Shown: positions 27,945-37,780 of the stretch, one piece after another
Position numbering within the stretch: the first letter of the stretch is position 1
Layout of the letters: each line of letters opens with the position of its first letter
From: Planctomycetota bacterium
Lineage (GTDB): Bacteria; Planctomycetota; UBA1135; UBA2386
DNA length: 64,000 nt
Direction: 5' to 3'
Assembly (NCBI GenBank): GCA_016794425.1
Contig: JAEUHR010000059.1
Coordinates: 62,001 to 126,000 of the forward strand
Made by a program: the position numbers and the translations under genes
The notes under the pieces: generated by a model
Databases searched by the model: none
What the model was told of the DNA's origin: nothing
What the model saw: only the letters and a program-made list of their open reading frames with translations

Positions 27945-29558
27945 TCAGCGCGGCAGCAGCTGCGGATCCTCGTCGCGCACGACCAGTTCGACGGTGCCGC
28001 CGCCGGGGCGCAGCCGGTCGAGCTTGCCGGACCAGGTGCGGCCGTCGCGCTTGGTCGCGGCGAACAGCACGACGCCGCGGTTGCCGGTGAGACCGGGGAA
28101 CACGAACGCGCCGTCGGCGCCGCTGGTGACCGCGCGTTCGGCGGGTCGCAGCGCGCCGGACGGATCGCGCAGCGTGACCACGACGCCGGCGGCCGGGGTG
28201 CCGTCGGGCCAGCGCGCGACGCCGTGCAGCACTTCGCCTTCGTCGACGACGACCTCGAGCGGTTCGACCGGGATCGTGCGCAGCGCGACGGTGCGGTTCG
28301 CGTAGCGCGCATCGACGAGCCGCAGCTGGCCCGGGCCGAGCACCTGGCCGAGCCGCGCCGTGCCGCGGGCGTCGGTGCGCGCGGCGACGGTCGCGGGCTC
28401 CATGCCGTCGGGCACGTAGTCGACCGCGACGTCGACCAGCGGCAGACCCTGTTCGTCGCGGCAGACGACCTGCAGGGCGACGCCGCGCTCGAGTGCGAAC
28501 GGGAACGGGCCGCCGGCGCCGTTCCACGGCCGGGCCTGCGGCGCGTGGCCGTCGGCGGTGAACAACAGCCAGGTGTCACCGTCGGTCGGCTGCGGCAGTT
28601 CGAAGGTCGGTGCCGGGGCCGCGGCGCCACCGGTCGCCGGCAGCACACGGTCGGCGGCGCCGAGCGGCCGCCAGCTGCCGGCTGCGGTGCGCAACAGCGA
28701 GTACAGCGTCGCGGCCAGCGGTGCGGCAGCCAGCGGTGCGGGGCCCAGGCGCTGCCGCTGCGCCGGCGGCAGCAGCGGCGGCCAGGCGACCGCGTCGGCG
28801 CCGGCGCCGGCGATCGGCACCTGGGGCCCGAACACCGCGTCGTCGCCGAGCGCCATCAGCGGCGCCAGCCGCGCCTCGCCGCACAACACGAACTCGGCCG
28901 CGCCGACCGCGAACGCGACGTCGGGCCTGCCGGCCGGGAACACGCACCGGGTCGTCGCCGAGCGGCTGCGCACGCGCTGCCGCGGCCCGTCGAACGCGAG
29001 CACCGTGCTCTCGCCGGACAGCAGCGTGCGGCGTTGCCACAGCCACTCGTCGCCGCGCTGCACCCACAGCTCGTAGTCACCGGCCGGCAGCCGGACGCGG
29101 TCGCCGCGGCGCCGGAACGGCTCGACCGCGCCGCGGCCCGGCACGAAGGCGCGCGCGTGCACGGTCAGCTCGCCGCCGGTGGCGGTGGTCAGTTCGGCCA
29201 TCGGTGCCAGCTGCAGCCGCTGCGCCCGGTTGGCGTACAGGTCGACCACCAGGGCGCCGAGGCCGTCTTCGGTCCAGACCAGGCCCGAGGCGGCGCCCGG
29301 CAGCGGCACACCTGGGGCCGCCGCGAAGCGGATGCGGCCGTCCTTGCCGCCCTGGCCGCGCAGCGTGGCAGCGGCGGTCGCGGTGCCCGGCGGCAGGTCG
29401 CCGAGTGCCGGCAGCGTCACCGACGGCCGGCCGCGGACCTCGCCCGCGACCGACGGCAGCGTCTCGCGCGCGGGGCCGCGCGCTTCGACGATCAACCACG
29501 GTTCCTGCGCCGGAGCCGTCGTCGCGGTCAGGCACAGGAGCAGCAGGGCGCGGCGCAT
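27945..29558 (-). CDS. Secreted protein with carboxypeptidase regulatory-like domains
   Basis: A 537-residue protein with a clear signal peptide (MRRALLLLCLTATTAPAQ). The C-terminal third contains two stretches typical of carboxypeptidase regulatory-like folds: VCRDEQGLPLVDVAVDYVPDG...ARTDARGTARLGQV and HGVARWPDGTPAAGVVVTLRDPSG...TSGADGAFVFPGL. These are small beta-sandwiches used for binding or as spacers. The N-terminal 300 residues are beta-rich and unassigned. GGAGGA sits six bases before the ATG, one of the clearest ribosome-binding sites in the window. There is no protease motif. Confidence 0.75.
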   Translation of the reverse strand: MRRALLLLCLTATTAPAQEPWLIVEARGPARETLPSVAGEVRGRPSVTLPALGDLPPGTATAAATLRGQGGKDGRIRFAAAPGVPLPGAASGLVWTEDGLGALVVDLYANRAQRLQLAPMAELTTATGGELTVHARAFVPGRGAVEPFRRRGDRVRLPAGDYELWVQRGDEWLWQRRTLLSGESTVLAFDGPRQRVRSRSATTRCVFPAGRPDVAFAVGAAEFVLCGEARLAPLMALGDDAVFGPQVPIAGAGADAVAWPPLLPPAQRQRLGPAPLAAAPLAATLYSLLRTAAGSWRPLGAADRVLPATGGAAAPAPTFELPQPTDGDTWLLFTADGHAPQARPWNGAGGPFPFALERGVALQVVCRDEQGLPLVDVAVDYVPDGMEPATVAARTDARGTARLGQVLGPGQLRLVDARYANRTVALRTIPVEPLEVVVDEGEVLHGVARWPDGTPAAGVVVTLRDPSGALRPAERAVTSGADGAFVFPGLTGNRGVVLFAATKRDGRTWSGKLDRLRPGGGTVELVVRDEDPQLLPR

Positions 29559-29636
29559 GGATGGTCCTCCAACGACACCGCGCGCCGCCGGTTCAAGTCC
29601 GACGGCGCGCGGCGCGCGGTGCAGCGGCGGATGCGG

Positions 29637-30296
29637 TTACTCCGGCAGCTCGCTGCGGGCCTTCACGACCTTGTGCACGAGGCCGTATTCGAGCGCCTGG
29701 CCGGCATCGAGCCAGAAGTCGCGGCGCGCGGCTTCGAGCACGTCGCTGGCCGACTTGCCGCACGCCTCGGCGATGATCTTGTTGTAGCGGTCGCGCAGCT
29801 TCAGGATCTCCTTCGCCGTGATGTCGAGGTCGCTGGCGGTGCCGCGGCCCATCGTCGACGGCTGGTGGATCATGAAGCGACTCTCGGGCAGGCAGAAGCG
29901 GCGCTTCTTGTCGGCGGCGAGGTGGATCAGGATGCCGGCCGAGGCGCAGAGGCCGTTCACGACCGTCGTGACCGGCGGCTTGACGAAGCGCAGCAGGTCG
30001 TAGATCGCGAAGCCGGCGTCGGCGCTGCCGCCCGGCGAGTTGATGAACACGGTGATCGCCTTCTTGGCGTCCTTCTGCTCCATCGCCAGGCAGCGCACCG
30101 TGGCATCGCGCAGCATCTTGTCGTCGACCGGGCCGCTGATCAGCAGCGTGCGCGACTCGAACAGCGCCTTCTCGTAGGGGTTCGGGCCACCCGGTTCCTT
30201 GTCCTTGGCGCCGTGCTCGCACGGGCCATCGTGCTCGTCGTCGTCGTCGTCGTCGAGGCGCAGGCGGCGGGGATCGAAGTCGAAGGGGTTCGGCAT
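29637..30296 (-). CDS. clpP: ATP-dependent Clp protease proteolytic subunit
   Basis: A 219-residue ClpP-family serine peptidase. The triad is visible: Ser119 in GLCASAGILIHLAA, His144 in FMIHQPST and Asp193 in RRDFWLDA, with VFINSPGGSADAG forming the oxyanion loop. ClpP assembles into a 14-subunit chamber and degrades unfolded proteins fed by ClpX, ClpA or ClpC. No Clp ATPase gene lies nearby. The N-terminal 40 residues replace the usual axial-loop segment with a basic-then-acidic tail containing six aspartates in a row, so pore gating may differ. This may be one of several ClpP paralogs. It diverges from rho across 747 bases. Confidence 0.92.
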   Translation of the reverse strand: MPNPFDFDPRRLRLDDDDDDEHDGPCEHGAKDKEPGGPNPYEKALFESRTLLISGPVDDKMLRDATVRCLAMEQKDAKKAITVFINSPGGSADAGFAIYDLLRFVKPPVTTVVNGLCASAGILIHLAADKKRRFCLPESRFMIHQPSTMGRGTASDLDITAKEILKLRDRYNKIIAEACGKSASDVLEAARRDFWLDAGQALEYGLVHKVVKARSELPE

Positions 30297-30473
30297 GACT
30301 CTAGGTTCGTGGGGTGCGGGCGCGCCCGCAGGGCCTGCTTCGGGTTTCGGGCCGCCGTGGATTGAGCGGAACGCGCCGTCGCAGCGCGCCGTGGATAGCG
30401 CAGCCTGCGCCGCGCCGCAATGTTGTGGCTGGACGCCGGCGACGCCCGGGCCGGTCCGCGGCGACGCGAGGGA

Positions 30474-30574
30474 CTGGTGCCTTGCGTGGCACGGTGCCGG
30501 CCGCAGGGCGGGAGCGCCGACGCTGGCGCGCGTCCAGGGACGGGGTCCGTCGGGCGGTCCACGCAAAGCACCAG
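30474..30574. repeat. Long inverted repeat, 16-base arms, upstream of rho
   Basis: CTGGTGCCTTGCGTGG (30474-30489) pairs with CCACGCAAAGCACCAG (30559-30574) at 15 of 16 positions, enclosing 69 bases. It could be the closing stem of a structured RNA on either strand. I could not match it to 6S RNA, SRP RNA, tmRNA or RNase P RNA. Confidence 0.6.
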
Positions 30575-30597
30575 TAGGGGGAAACTGCACCGCGTGC

Positions 30598-30626
30598 TTG
30601 CGCGCCGGCGCGGTGGTCGCTACGGT
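30598..30626 (+). promoter_or_regulatory. Putative sigma-70-type promoter of rho
   Basis: TTGCGC, 17 bases, TACGGT. The -35 and spacing equal those before rplC (TTGCGC-N17-TAGAAC). Predicted transcription would begin near 30633, leaving a leader of about 410 bases. Confidence 0.5.
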
Positions 30627-30762
30627 GCCCGCCGTCGTTCCGTCCCTATCGGGCGGGCGACCCGTCCCAGCCTGCACGGGTTGGACCAGCGGTCGGTGGG
30701 ACAGCCGATCGATGGACTCAGCCGGCCGCACGCGCGGCTTCGCGGTGCCGGGGCGAGGCGAT

Positions 30763-30780
30763 CGGGTGGCAAGCCACCCG
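30763..30780 (+). repeat. Perfect hairpin in the rho leader
   Basis: CGGGTGGC-AA-GCCACCCG forms an eight-base stem, or seven bases with a CAAG loop. It is not followed by a T-run, so it is more likely a regulatory or Rho-pausing structure than an intrinsic terminator. Confidence 0.5.
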
Positions 30781-31043
30781 TCGTCGCACAAACCAGCCTG
30801 GGCGCCGGTTCCCGGTTCCCGAGTTGGGCAGCCGACCGGGCGACACCGGCAGGGCCGGGACCGGGCGGAGGCAGAGCCTGGGCGAAACGCGATCCGACCG
30901 CACGCAACCGCGGGCGGGGATTGGCCGTCGCCCGCGCTCGCGGGCCGGGTGGATCGCCGTGCAGCAACCCGCTGACGGTGGCGGCCGCGGGCGGAGAGAA
31001 CGGACCGAAGCCCGCGTGTTCGCAGGCCGGTCGGGATGCACGC

Positions 31044-32426
<1,383 letters not shown>

Positions 32427-32455
32427 GTCTGCAGCGGTGAGCGGCGGAGGAATTC

Positions 32456-32486
32456 GGGGCGCTCGTTCGTTCGGGCGCCCCTGTTT
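32456..32486 (+). terminator. Intrinsic terminator after rho
   Basis: Bases 32456-32481 fold into a ten-base stem (one G-T wobble) around a TTCGTT loop, followed by TGTTT. It lies 30 bases after the rho stop codon and 16 bases before the ABC ATPase gene. Confidence 0.65.
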
Positions 32487-32501
32487 GCACGAGGTGCACG
32501 C

Positions 32502-33455
32502 ATGATCGAGGTCGATCGACTCGAGAAGACATACGGGTTCGCGCGCGCGTTGAAGGGCATCTCCTTCTCGGTGCGCAAGGGTGAGGTCGTCGGTTTCCTC
32601 GGTCCCAACGGGGCCGGCAAGTCGACGACGATGAAGATCCTGACCGGCTACCTGCTGCCGACCGGCGGCCGGGCGACCGTCGACGGGCTCGACGTCGTCG
32701 AACGTTCGCTCGACGTGCGGCGCCGCATCGGCTACCTGCCGGAGAGCACACCGCTCTACGCCGAGATGCGCGTCGACGAGTATCTGGCGTTCGTCGCCGA
32801 GATCCGCGGCGTCCCGCGCGACCGGCGGCGCAGCGCGATCGCGCGCGCCGTCGAGTTGTGCGGCCTGACGCGCGTGACCGGCAAGGACATCTTCGAGCTG
32901 TCGAAGGGCTATCGGCAGCGCGTCGGCCTCGCGCAGGCGATCGTGCACGAACCGCCGGTGCTGATCCTCGACGAGCCGACCTCGGGCCTCGACCCGAACC
33001 AGATCGTCGAAGTGCGCAAGCTGATCGAGCGCCTCGGCGAACAACACACGGTCGTGTTGAGCACGCACTACCTGCAGGAGGTCGAGAAGTCCTGCACGCG
33101 CGTGATCATCGTGCACCAGGGCCAGATCGTCGCCGACGGTTCGCGGGAGGAACTGATCCAGCGGCGGCCGGCCGGCGGGTTGCTGGCGCGCGTGCGCGCG
33201 CCCGAGGCCGCGGTGCTCGCGCAGTGCACCGAACTGCTGCCCGGTTGTCCGACCACCGTCGTCGAGCGCGGCGACGGCTCGATCCTCTACCGCATCGACG
33301 TGCAGGGCGCGAAGGCGCCGGTCGAGGAGGCGTTCGCCCGGCTGGTGGTCAAGAACGGCTGGGACCTGCTCGAACTGCACCGCGAGCGGCCGAGCCTCGA
33401 AGACGTGTTCCGGGCGCTGACGCTCGGCAGCGAACCGGAGGTGGCCCGTGCGTGA
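32502..33455 (+). CDS. ABC transporter ATP-binding protein (GldA-like)
   Basis: A 317-residue ATPase. Walker A GPNGAGKST (about 35-43), signature LSKGYRQRVGLAQA, Walker B PPVLILDEPTSGLDP and the switch histidine in LSTHYL are all intact. The C-terminal extension (about 220-317) is typical of exporters that pair with ABC-2 permeases. With the next three genes it matches the Gld-type ABC complex known from gliding Bacteroidetes and also found in planctomycetes and other phyla; its substrate is unsettled. GAGGTG lies five bases before the ATG. The operon is tightly packed from here to 37475. Confidence 0.9.
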   Translation: MIEVDRLEKTYGFARALKGISFSVRKGEVVGFLGPNGAGKSTTMKILTGYLLPTGGRATVDGLDVVERSLDVRRRIGYLPESTPLYAEMRVDEYLAFVAEIRGVPRDRRRSAIARAVELCGLTRVTGKDIFELSKGYRQRVGLAQAIVHEPPVLILDEPTSGLDPNQIVEVRKLIERLGEQHTVVLSTHYLQEVEKSCTRVIIVHQGQIVADGSREELIQRRPAGGLLARVRAPEAAVLAQCTELLPGCPTTVVERGDGSILYRIDVQGAKAPVEEAFARLVVKNGWDLLELHRERPSLEDVFRALTLGSEPEVARA

Positions 33456-34182
33456 CAGCCTCGTGATCTTCCGCCGCGAGCTGAAGAGCTACTTCTACTC
33501 GCCGATCGCCTACGTGTTCGGCGTGCTGTTCCTCGGCGTGCTGCTCTACATCGCCGCGAAGGGCAGCCTGGTCGCCGGCATGCAGGCCAGCATGCAGGGC
33601 TTCTTCGGCCTGCTGCCGCTGCTGCTGCTGATCTTCGTGCCGCCGCTGACCATGCGGTCGTGGGCCGAGGAGCGCAAGACGGGCACGATCGAGCTGCTGA
33701 TGACCTACCCGGCGCACACCGGCAGCCTCGTCGCCGGCAAGTACCTCGCCTCGGTCGCCTACCTGGGCTTCGTGCTGGTGCTGACGCTGGGCCTGCCGCT
33801 GACGCTCGGCGCCTACGGGCGGCTCGACTGGCCGCCGGTGGTCGGCGCCTACCTGGCCTCGCTGCTGTTCGCCGGCAGCTTCGTCGCGGTCGGCATGTTC
33901 TTCTCGAGCCTGACGCGCGACCAGATCGTCGCGATGCTGGTGTCGCTGTTCGTGCTCGCGGTGCTCTACCTGCTGGGCCATCCGCTGCTGGCCGGCCTGT
34001 TCCTCGAGTGGCTGCCGACCTGGGGTGTCGACCTCGTGCACGGCCTGAGCCCGTACAAGTACTTCGAGAGCATCGCCCGCGGCGCGCTGGACACGCGCGA
34101 CCTGGTCTACTTCGCCTGCTTCCAGGGCTTCTTCCTCTACGCCAACGCGCTGGTGCTGCACCACCGGCGCACGAAGGGATGA
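33448..34182 (+). CDS. ABC-2 type permease (GldF-like)
   Basis: A 244-residue inner-membrane protein with six predicted helices. It begins RDSLVIFRRELKSYFYSPIAYVFGVLFLGVLLY, with a basic amphipathic entry and a first helix characteristic of ABC-2 permeases. RSWAEERKTGTIELLMTYP is the conserved loop that contacts the ATPase. The GTG start overlaps the ATPase stop by eight bases, with CGGAGG just upstream. It is the membrane half of the transporter encoded with 32502 and 34179. Confidence 0.88.
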   Translation: MRDSLVIFRRELKSYFYSPIAYVFGVLFLGVLLYIAAKGSLVAGMQASMQGFFGLLPLLLLIFVPPLTMRSWAEERKTGTIELLMTYPAHTGSLVAGKYLASVAYLGFVLVLTLGLPLTLGAYGRLDWPPVVGAYLASLLFAGSFVAVGMFFSSLTRDQIVAMLVSLFVLAVLYLLGHPLLAGLFLEWLPTWGVDLVHGLSPYKYFESIARGALDTRDLVYFACFQGFFLYANALVLHHRRTKG

Positions 34183-36317
34183 CACCGATGACCTCGCGGA
34201 ACCAGACTGCCGCCGGGCCGCGGTGCGCCGCACAGAGCGGCGCCGCGCTGGCGGTGACCGTGCACGTGCTGCTGCTCGCGGTCGTGCTCGGCCAGATCGT
34301 CTTCCTGGCCTCGCGCCATCGCCTGCGCTTCGACCTGACGTCGGACCAGATGTCGACGACGTCGGCGTCGACGCGGACGATCGTCGACAAGCTCGACAAG
34401 CGCCTCGTGATCGAGGCCTACTTCAGCCCGAAGGACAAGCTGCCGGTCAACCTGCGGCAGAGCCGCGAGGTGCTCGAGAACTTCCTCGACGAACTGGTGC
34501 AGATCGGCAAGGGCCGCGTGGTCGTGCAGCGGTTCGATCCGAACGAGGACAAGGCGATCGCCGATCGCTGCACGCGCCTGCAGATCCAGCCGCTCGACCT
34601 GCGCAGCCAGTCGTCGACGTCGCTGTCGGTCGATCGCCACTGGCAGGGCCTGCGGTTCGTCTACGGCGGCGGCAAGCAGAAGGTGATGTCGCAGATGCTG
34701 CCGGCGAGCTGGTTCGCGGCCGAGATCCAGCTGACGCCCGCGATCAAGGAGGTCGCGACGCAGCAGAAGCGCAAGATCGGCTACATGGAATGGCCGATCG
34801 CCTCCGGTGGCCAGCAGCAGGCGGGCGGCACCGGCTGGGGCGCCCTGCGCAGCGTCGACCAGATCGCCAAACGCTTCGAGTTCCAGAACCTGAAGGACGA
34901 GGACGGCGCACTGCTGCCGAACGACCTCGAAACGCTGTTCCTCTACCGGCCGAAGGACCTGACCGACCGCCAGAAGTACGTGCTCGACCAGTTCCTGATG
35001 CGCGGCGGCACGATGGTGGTGTTCGCCGACGCCTGCGAGTACGCGATCGCGCCGAACCGCATGTTCAACCGCGTGCCGGTGGTGCTGGACGCGCCGGGCA
35101 GTTCGCGCAAGTTCGTCGACCAGCTCGCCTGCTACGGCATCGACTGGAAGCCGAAGGTGCTGGCCGACATGGCGGCGCAGGCGCACACGGCGCGCGACCG
35201 GCTGACGCAGGCGTTCGAGTATCTGGCGCTGCCGCAGCAGACGCAGTTCGGGCTGCAGATGGCGGCGGTGCCGTACCCGTACTTCTTCCACGCGATGGCC
35301 GTCGACTGGAGCCAGTCGGCCGACCAGCTCGCGACGCGCGACGGCAAACTCGACAAGGACCTCGCCGCCGCCTACCGCAAGCAGTTCGGGCCGGGCATCG
35401 CCAGCGACGACTTCCTGTGGAAGGCGTTCCAGCAGGTCGGGCGCGGTCCGGGCTTCTACTGGCCGACCTGGGTCGGCCTGCGCGAGAAGGCGCCGGGTGC
35501 CGTCGACCTGCCCGCGGGCGTGACCGGCCGCGTGATGCTGCGCTCGAGCCCGGCCGTGCTGGCCGAGGACCCGCCACCGGCGCTCGATCCGATCGGTCGC
35601 GGCGATGCGCGGGCCCGCGCGCAGAGCGTGCAGAAGTTCCAGCAGAAGCTCGCCGAGCGGTTCCAGTCGGAGCCGCGGCAGCAGGCGCCGCTGATGGTCG
35701 ACGTGCGCGGCACGTTCGCGTCGTTCTTCGCCGGTGCCGAGCGGCCCAAGCGCCCGTCCGAGATCAAGGAGGAGGAGGCGAAGAAGGCCGAGGCCGAGCG
35801 CCAGGCCAAGGCCGCGGCCGAGGGTGAGGCGACCGAACCGAAGCCGGCCGACGAGCAGGGCCCGCCGCCGCCCGACGCCAAGCAGCCCGAGGGGCCGAAG
35901 GCGGCGCCGGAGGCCGATCCGCTGGCGCAGGCGCAGGCACCGGGCCGCATCCTGATGATCGGCGACAGCGACTTCCTGCGCGACGACCTGGTGCGCGGCG
36001 ACCACCGGCAGGCGGGCGGTCCGTACTCGACGCTCGGCGGCGCGTTCTTCGTCGCGTTGCTCGACTGGCTCGCCGAGGACCGCGACCTGCTCGAACTGCA
36101 GTCGCGCGTGCCGGTGGATCGCAAGCTCGAGTTCGTCGACGCCGAGGCGGTGCCGACCGGCGACGCCCGGCTGGCCGAGCAGGCGCTGCGGCGCACGACG
36201 TTCTGGCTGGTCGTCGCCAACGTGGCGGTGCCGGTCGTGCTGCTGGCGCTGTTCGGCTTCGCGGTCCGGCTGGTGCGCCGCGCGCAGAAGCGTTCGTTCC
36301 ACGCCTCCCTGTCCTGA
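34179..36317 (+). CDS. GldG-like ABC-type auxiliary protein
   Basis: A 712-residue protein with one membrane helix near each end (about 20-45 and 680-700) and a large soluble domain between. The pattern FDLTSDQMSTTSASTRTIVDKLDKRLVIEAYFSPKDKLP is the DUF7088/GldG N-terminal domain. Two 'ABC-type uncharacterised transport system' beta-alpha domains follow. Residues about 520-600 are a charged Ala/Glu/Pro linker. The family is always next to GldA/GldF-like genes and is thought to be a periplasmic partner of the exporter. The ATG overlaps the permease stop (ATGA); ATG 34188 is an alternative. Confidence 0.85.
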   Translation: MTPMTSRNQTAAGPRCAAQSGAALAVTVHVLLLAVVLGQIVFLASRHRLRFDLTSDQMSTTSASTRTIVDKLDKRLVIEAYFSPKDKLPVNLRQSREVLENFLDELVQIGKGRVVVQRFDPNEDKAIADRCTRLQIQPLDLRSQSSTSLSVDRHWQGLRFVYGGGKQKVMSQMLPASWFAAEIQLTPAIKEVATQQKRKIGYMEWPIASGGQQQAGGTGWGALRSVDQIAKRFEFQNLKDEDGALLPNDLETLFLYRPKDLTDRQKYVLDQFLMRGGTMVVFADACEYAIAPNRMFNRVPVVLDAPGSSRKFVDQLACYGIDWKPKVLADMAAQAHTARDRLTQAFEYLALPQQTQFGLQMAAVPYPYFFHAMAVDWSQSADQLATRDGKLDKDLAAAYRKQFGPGIASDDFLWKAFQQVGRGPGFYWPTWVGLREKAPGAVDLPAGVTGRVMLRSSPAVLAEDPPPALDPIGRGDARARAQSVQKFQQKLAERFQSEPRQQAPLMVDVRGTFASFFAGAERPKRPSEIKEEEAKKAEAERQAKAAAEGEATEPKPADEQGPPPPDAKQPEGPKAAPEADPLAQAQAPGRILMIGDSDFLRDDLVRGDHRQAGGPYSTLGGAFFVALLDWLAEDRDLLELQSRVPVDRKLEFVDAEAVPTGDARLAEQALRRTTFWLVVANVAVPVVLLALFGFAVRLVRRAQKRSFHASLS

Positions 36318-36326
36318 GTCCCGACG

Positions 36327-37475
36327 ATGAACCTCGCCAAGTCCAACGTCGTCCTGCTGGTCGCTGCCGTCGTGCTGGCGATCCCGACCTGGTTGCAGCT
36401 GCGCCGCGAGGCCGAGGTCTTCACCGACCTGGGCCGCGTGCCGCTGCTGTTCGACGGGTTGACCACCGACAACGTCACCAACGTGCTGCTCGCGAAGCCG
36501 AAGGCCGAACAGCCGCCGCCCGACCCGAGCAAGCCCGACCAGAAGCCGCCGGTCGCGTACGACCAGCTGCTGCTGCAGAAGAGCGACAAGGGGTTCGTGT
36601 TCGGCGCCCCGTCCGGCGAACGCGCCGGCGTGCCGGCGCTGAAGGAACGCGTCGAGCGCGACGTGTTCGGGCACCTGCGCGCGATCCGCGCCGAGCGCGA
36701 GGTCATGGTGCAGACCAACGCGACGCCGCAGCAGCTCGCCGACTTCGGGCTCGACGAGGAGCACGCGTTCCTGGTCCGGCTCAGCGACGCGACCAACCGC
36801 GTCGTCGCCGACCTGCTGGTCGGCAAGGACGCCGGTCAGGGGCAGAGCGGCACCGAAGCGGTGCGCGGCGTGTTCGTGCGCAAGAGCGACTCGAACGACG
36901 TGATCCTCTACGAGCCCGAGCAGGGCAACTGGCGCCGCGACATCGACGAGAACGGCTGGATCGACCGCACGCTGGCGCGCATCGAACCCGACAAGGTGCG
37001 CCGTATCGCGCTGCGCAACGCGGCGACGGCCGGCACGGTGTTCACGTTCGCACGCGAACCCGGCAAGTCGGAGTGGCTCGCCGTCGAGCCGCCGCCGGGC
37101 CTCGGCGCCGTGCGGCAGGGCGAGGTCGAGACCCTGGTGCAGCGCTGCCGCTACCTCAGCGTGCAGGACTTCCGTGGGCCGCTGCAGCGCGCCGGCAACC
37201 TGGCGCCGATCGGTCTGCAGCCGCCGGCGATCGAAGTCGAGCTGGTGCTGCAGCAGGAGGACGGCGAGAAGCTGCTGAAGCTCGCGGTCGGCAACAAGCT
37301 CGACGACAAGAACGAGTACTACCTGACCTGCTCGGAGTCGCCGTTCCTGCTGACCTGGCCGGCCAGCACCGTGACCGCGTTCGAGGTCGACGTGAAGGCG
37401 CAGTGGTTCGATCCGGTCGGGCCGCCGGTGCCGACGCCGACCGACGGCAACGGCGCGCAGCAGCCGCCGAAGTAG
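36327..37475 (+). CDS. DUF4340 domain membrane-anchored protein
   Basis: A 382-residue protein with an N-terminal membrane anchor (NVVLLVAAVVLAIPTWLQL). Repeated beta-rich units follow, with the family pattern DFGLDEEHAFLVRL, VADLLVGKDAGQG, VFVRKSDSNDVILY and WIDRTLARIEPDKVRRIALRN. DUF4340 proteins are found downstream of GldFG-like exporters, as here, and are presumed extracytoplasmic accessory proteins; their biochemical role is unknown. It is the last gene of the operon, nine bases after the GldG-like gene. Confidence 0.85.
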   Translation: MNLAKSNVVLLVAAVVLAIPTWLQLRREAEVFTDLGRVPLLFDGLTTDNVTNVLLAKPKAEQPPPDPSKPDQKPPVAYDQLLLQKSDKGFVFGAPSGERAGVPALKERVERDVFGHLRAIRAEREVMVQTNATPQQLADFGLDEEHAFLVRLSDATNRVVADLLVGKDAGQGQSGTEAVRGVFVRKSDSNDVILYEPEQGNWRRDIDENGWIDRTLARIEPDKVRRIALRNAATAGTVFTFAREPGKSEWLAVEPPPGLGAVRQGEVETLVQRCRYLSVQDFRGPLQRAGNLAPIGLQPPAIEVELVLQQEDGEKLLKLAVGNKLDDKNEYYLTCSESPFLLTWPASTVTAFEVDVKAQWFDPVGPPVPTPTDGNGAQQPPK

Positions 37476-37780
37476 GGGGCTGCGGCCGCGCCGGCCGCGC
37501 GACTGGAGTCGATCGACCGGCGTGGTCTCCGGCCGAGACGCGCGCGCTCGCCGCGCTGGCAACGGCGCCGCCGGCCCGCACCGCGGTGCCGGCCGCCGCC
37601 TGGCGGTGGCGCACCGCGCCGAGGCCGCGCGCCGCTGCCGATCCAGCGGGCGTCTCCTCCTTCTGAGGACCCGGCGCCAGACCTTCGGCCTGTCGTTGCG
37701 GTCCGATCTGGCCGGGGCGGGGGTGCGGTGCCCTCGTCCCGGCCGTTTTCTTCGCGGCGGGGACCGCGCATGATCGCGGC
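37476..37780. other. 305-base intergenic region
   Basis: No gene is supported. A perfect seven-base inverted repeat (GCGGCCG-CGC-CGGCCGC, 37482-37498) lies seven bases after the DUF4340 stop and may end the ABC operon, although no T-run follows. GTTTTCTT near 37745-37752 and CATGAT at 37769-37774 form a plausible promoter for the next gene. Confidence 0.5.
37769..37774 (+). promoter_or_regulatory. -10-like CATGAT six bases before GTG 37781
   Basis: CATGAT matches four of six TATAAT bases and ends six bases before the GTG start. A T-rich stretch, TTTTCT (37746-37751), lies 17 bases upstream. This is the leaderless layout also seen at other genes of the window. Confidence 0.45.

Larger units (their letters stand above)
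30297..31043. other. 747-base non-coding region between clpP and rho
   Basis: No open frame here has family similarity or a ribosome-binding site. It contains a 16-base imperfect inverted repeat (30474-30489 with 30559-30574), a sigma-70-like promoter (30598-30626) and a perfect 7-8 base hairpin (30763-30780). It also contains tandem GGTTCCC units near 30808-30823. A leader of about 400 bases before rho suggests autoregulation by attenuation, as known for rho in other bacteria. The part before the promoter could encode a small RNA. Confidence 0.6.

Noticed and set aside
30230..30262. CGT/GTC trinucleotide run as a CRISPR or microsatellite element
   Set aside because: It simply encodes the aspartate run of the ClpP N-terminal tail on the minus strand. 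No spaced repeats are present.
30474..30574. 6S RNA, SRP RNA, tmRNA or RNase P RNA
   Set aside because: The long stem invites the idea, but none of the conserved core sequences of these RNAs could be found in the region.
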